Assembly (NCBI RefSeq): GCF_003013405.1
Contig: NZ_PXZL01000007.1
Span: forward strand, 186,001-250,000
Source: Brevibacillus formosus
GTDB lineage: Bacteria > Bacillota > Bacilli > Brevibacillales > Brevibacillaceae
Reading direction: 5' to 3'
Length of the DNA stretch: 64,000 nucleotides
Part shown: positions 62,636-64,000 of the stretch, one piece after another
Position numbering within the stretch: the first letter of the stretch is position 1
Layout: each line of letters opens with the position of its first letter
The notes under the pieces: generated by a model
Database searches by the model: none
The model's input: only the letters and a program-made list of their open reading frames with translations
What the model was told of the DNA's origin: nothing
Program-made: the position numbers and the translations under genes

Positions 62636-64000
62636 TTATGCTTTTGGCAGTTCAAAGGAACTCTTCAACGATACAATCCGGTTGAATACGAGCTTATCCT
62701 CTGTCGTATGCTTCGGATCGACATTGAAATAGCCATGACGGAAAAATTGATACTTGTCTTGTGGCTTGGTTTCTTTCATATTTGGTTCCACATAGCCTTG
62801 CAGCACTTCCAACGAATTCGGGTTAACGTTGTCGAGGAATGTGCCCTCTGCGTCTTCATCATCCATAATCAATGGCTCATACAAACGGAATTCAGCAGGA
62901 ACGGCATTGGTCGCATCCACCCAGTGAATTGTACCTTTTACCTTACGACCTGTAAAACCGCTGCCGCTCTTCGTCTCAGGGTCATACGTGCAATGGATCT
63001 CGATCACGTTGCCGTCTGCATCCTTCACGACGTCATTGCATTTAATGAAGTACGCGTGCTTCAGACGCACTTCATTTCCCGGGAACAGGCGGAAGTACTT
63101 GCTCGGCGGGTTTTCCATGAAGTCGTCCTGCTCAATGTAGATTTCGCGGGAGAACGGAATTTGACGATTGCCCATCTCTGGGTTCTCTGGATTGATCTCC
63201 GCTTCGAGCATCTCGACTTGTCCTTCCGGATAGTTCGTGATGACGACCTTCAACGGATTCAAAACAGCCATCGTACGTGGTGCCTTTAGCTTCAGGTCTT
63301 CACGGATGAAATACTCCAGCATTTTCTCGTCAACGGTGCTGTTCGCGCGCGCTACCCCTACTTCACGAGCGAATGTACGAATCGCTTCCGGTGTATAGCC
63401 GCGACGACGGAAGCCTGCGATGGTTGGCATGCGCGGGTCATCCCAGCCGTCTACTACATTCTCATCGACAAGCTGTTTCAGCTTGCGTTTACTCATAACG
63501 GTGTTTGTCAGGTTCAAGCGAGCAAATTCGTACTGGTGCGGTACCTTCTCCATTTCGCACTCGCGTACTACCCAGTCGTACAACGGGCGATGATCTTCGA
63601 ATTCCAGTGAGCACAAGGAGTGTGTCACGCCCTCAATAGCATCCTCCAACGGATGAGCGAAGTCGTACATCGGATAAATACACCATTTGTCGCCCGTGTT
63701 GTGATGCGTTGCATGGGAGATCCGATAGAGAACCGGATCACGCATGTTGAAGTTCTGAGAAGCCATGTCGATTTTCGCACGCAGCACCTTTTCCCCGTCC
63801 TTGAATTCACCTTGGCGCATACGTGCAAACAGGTCCAGGTTTTCCTCCACAGACCGATTGCGGAACGGACTATCTGTGCCTGGCTCTGTCCACGTTCCAC
63901 GCATTTTACGCATTTCTTCTGGAGACAGATCGTCTACGTAAGCCAGACCTTTTTTAATCAACAGCACCGCACGGTTGTACATCTCTTCAAAGTAATCAGA
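62636..64000 (-). CDS. glnS: Glutaminyl-tRNA synthetase, 5' part outside
   Basis: Partial: frame is open to the right edge, beginning in the window with [10 protein letters not shown]. About 455 residues visible. KMSKS-type motif appears as VMSKRKL (near 62-63.5 kb) and the GlnRS-specific C-terminal beta barrels with VHWVDA and the final [10 protein letters not shown] are present. It charges tRNA-Gln directly. Most Bacillales use the Glu/GatCAB route instead, so its presence is notable. Confidence 0.92.
   Translation of the reverse strand, partial: SDYFEEMYNRAVLLIKKGLAYVDDLSPEEMRKMRGTWTEPGTDSPFRNRSVEENLDLFARMRQGEFKDGEKVLRAKIDMASQNFNMRDPVLYRISHATHHNTGDKWCIYPMYDFAHPLEDAIEGVTHSLCSLEFEDHRPLYDWVVRECEMEKVPHQYEFARLNLTNTVMSKRKLKQLVDENVVDGWDDPRMPTIAGFRRRGYTPEAIRTFAREVGVARANSTVDEKMLEYFIREDLKLKAPRTMAVLNPLKVVITNYPEGQVEMLEAEINPENPEMGNRQIPFSREIYIEQDDFMENPPSKYFRLFPGNEVRLKHAYFIKCNDVVKDADGNVIEIHCTYDPETKSGSGFTGRKVKGTIHWVDATNAVPAEFRLYEPLIMDDEDAEGTFLDNVNPNSLEVLQGYVEPNMKETKPQDKYQFFRHGYFNVDPKHTTEDKLVFNRIVSLKSSFELPKA

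Overview
The window looks like chromosomal DNA of a Bacillales bacterium, most likely Brevibacillus (B. brevis group). This is inferred from the order of genes orthologous to Bacillus subtilis fadF, ywiB, speB-speE, pbpG, ywhD, ywgA and ywfO, from S-layer homology (SLH) proteins, from Gram-positive GGAGG ribosome binding sites with frequent GTG/TTG starts, and from a mid-range GC content. I saw no rRNA, tRNA, CRISPR array, complete insertion sequence or prophage. Most genes lie on the minus strand.

Layout. 1-4.5 kb: a partial FadF iron-sulfur reductase with a FadR-like operator, then lysine 2,3-aminomutase with a sigma-54 promoter and its enhancer-binding activator. 4.5-12.3 kb: YwiB, an MFS exporter, agmatinase and spermidine synthase, divergent from a class A penicillin-binding protein, then YwhD. 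12.3-20.5 kb: a block of exported proteins (an LCAT-like lipase with PPC domains, a 1329-residue multi-domain surface protein, an SLH-like protein, a membrane thioredoxin). 20.7-23.6 kb: YwgA, the HD hydrolase YwfO and a CPBP protease. 23.6-28.7 kb: an RND efflux operon under a TetR repressor with two visible operators. 28.7-31.2 kb: bactofilin and YhbD with a MerR-style promoter, then an RluA-type pseudouridine synthase. 31.4-34.7 kb: a nested-dyad repeat, an M29 aminopeptidase, and an MFS pump behind a 410-nt leader that ends in a terminator. 34.8-38.6 kb: an SGNH-like/polysaccharide deacetylase fusion and an ECF sigma/anti-sigma pair. 38.8-50.3 kb: DUF1643 and SLH-DUF4855 proteins, an rRNA methyltransferase, an Fpg/Nei glycosylase, GNAT, a 2Fe-2S protein, thiamine pyrophosphokinase, uracil-DNA glycosylase, an arylamine acetyltransferase-like enzyme and a Fur-controlled heme monooxygenase. 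50.3-55.7 kb: a second sigma-54 activator with a PLP gamma-lyase and its sigma-54 promoter, then a GMC dehydrogenase with a Tat-exported small subunit. 55.8-64 kb: a sporulation-type lipoprotein, a hydrolase, a four-gene ECF transporter, a putrescine-importer-like permease and a partial glutaminyl-tRNA synthetase.

The most interesting unexplained signal is a family of three elements of about 200 bp (31477-31677, 60969-61167 on +, and 60641-60842 on -). Each is a set of nested inverted repeats. The first two are sequence-similar. The third has entirely different stem sequences but the same length, the same nesting and a shared 13-base core (CAGTCAATCCCCC), as expected of a structured RNA or a mobile structured element held together by base pairing. 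Two separate sigma-54 control circuits with readable promoters, one with matching palindromic activator sites, and an attenuator-like leader before the MFS pump are the next strongest observations.
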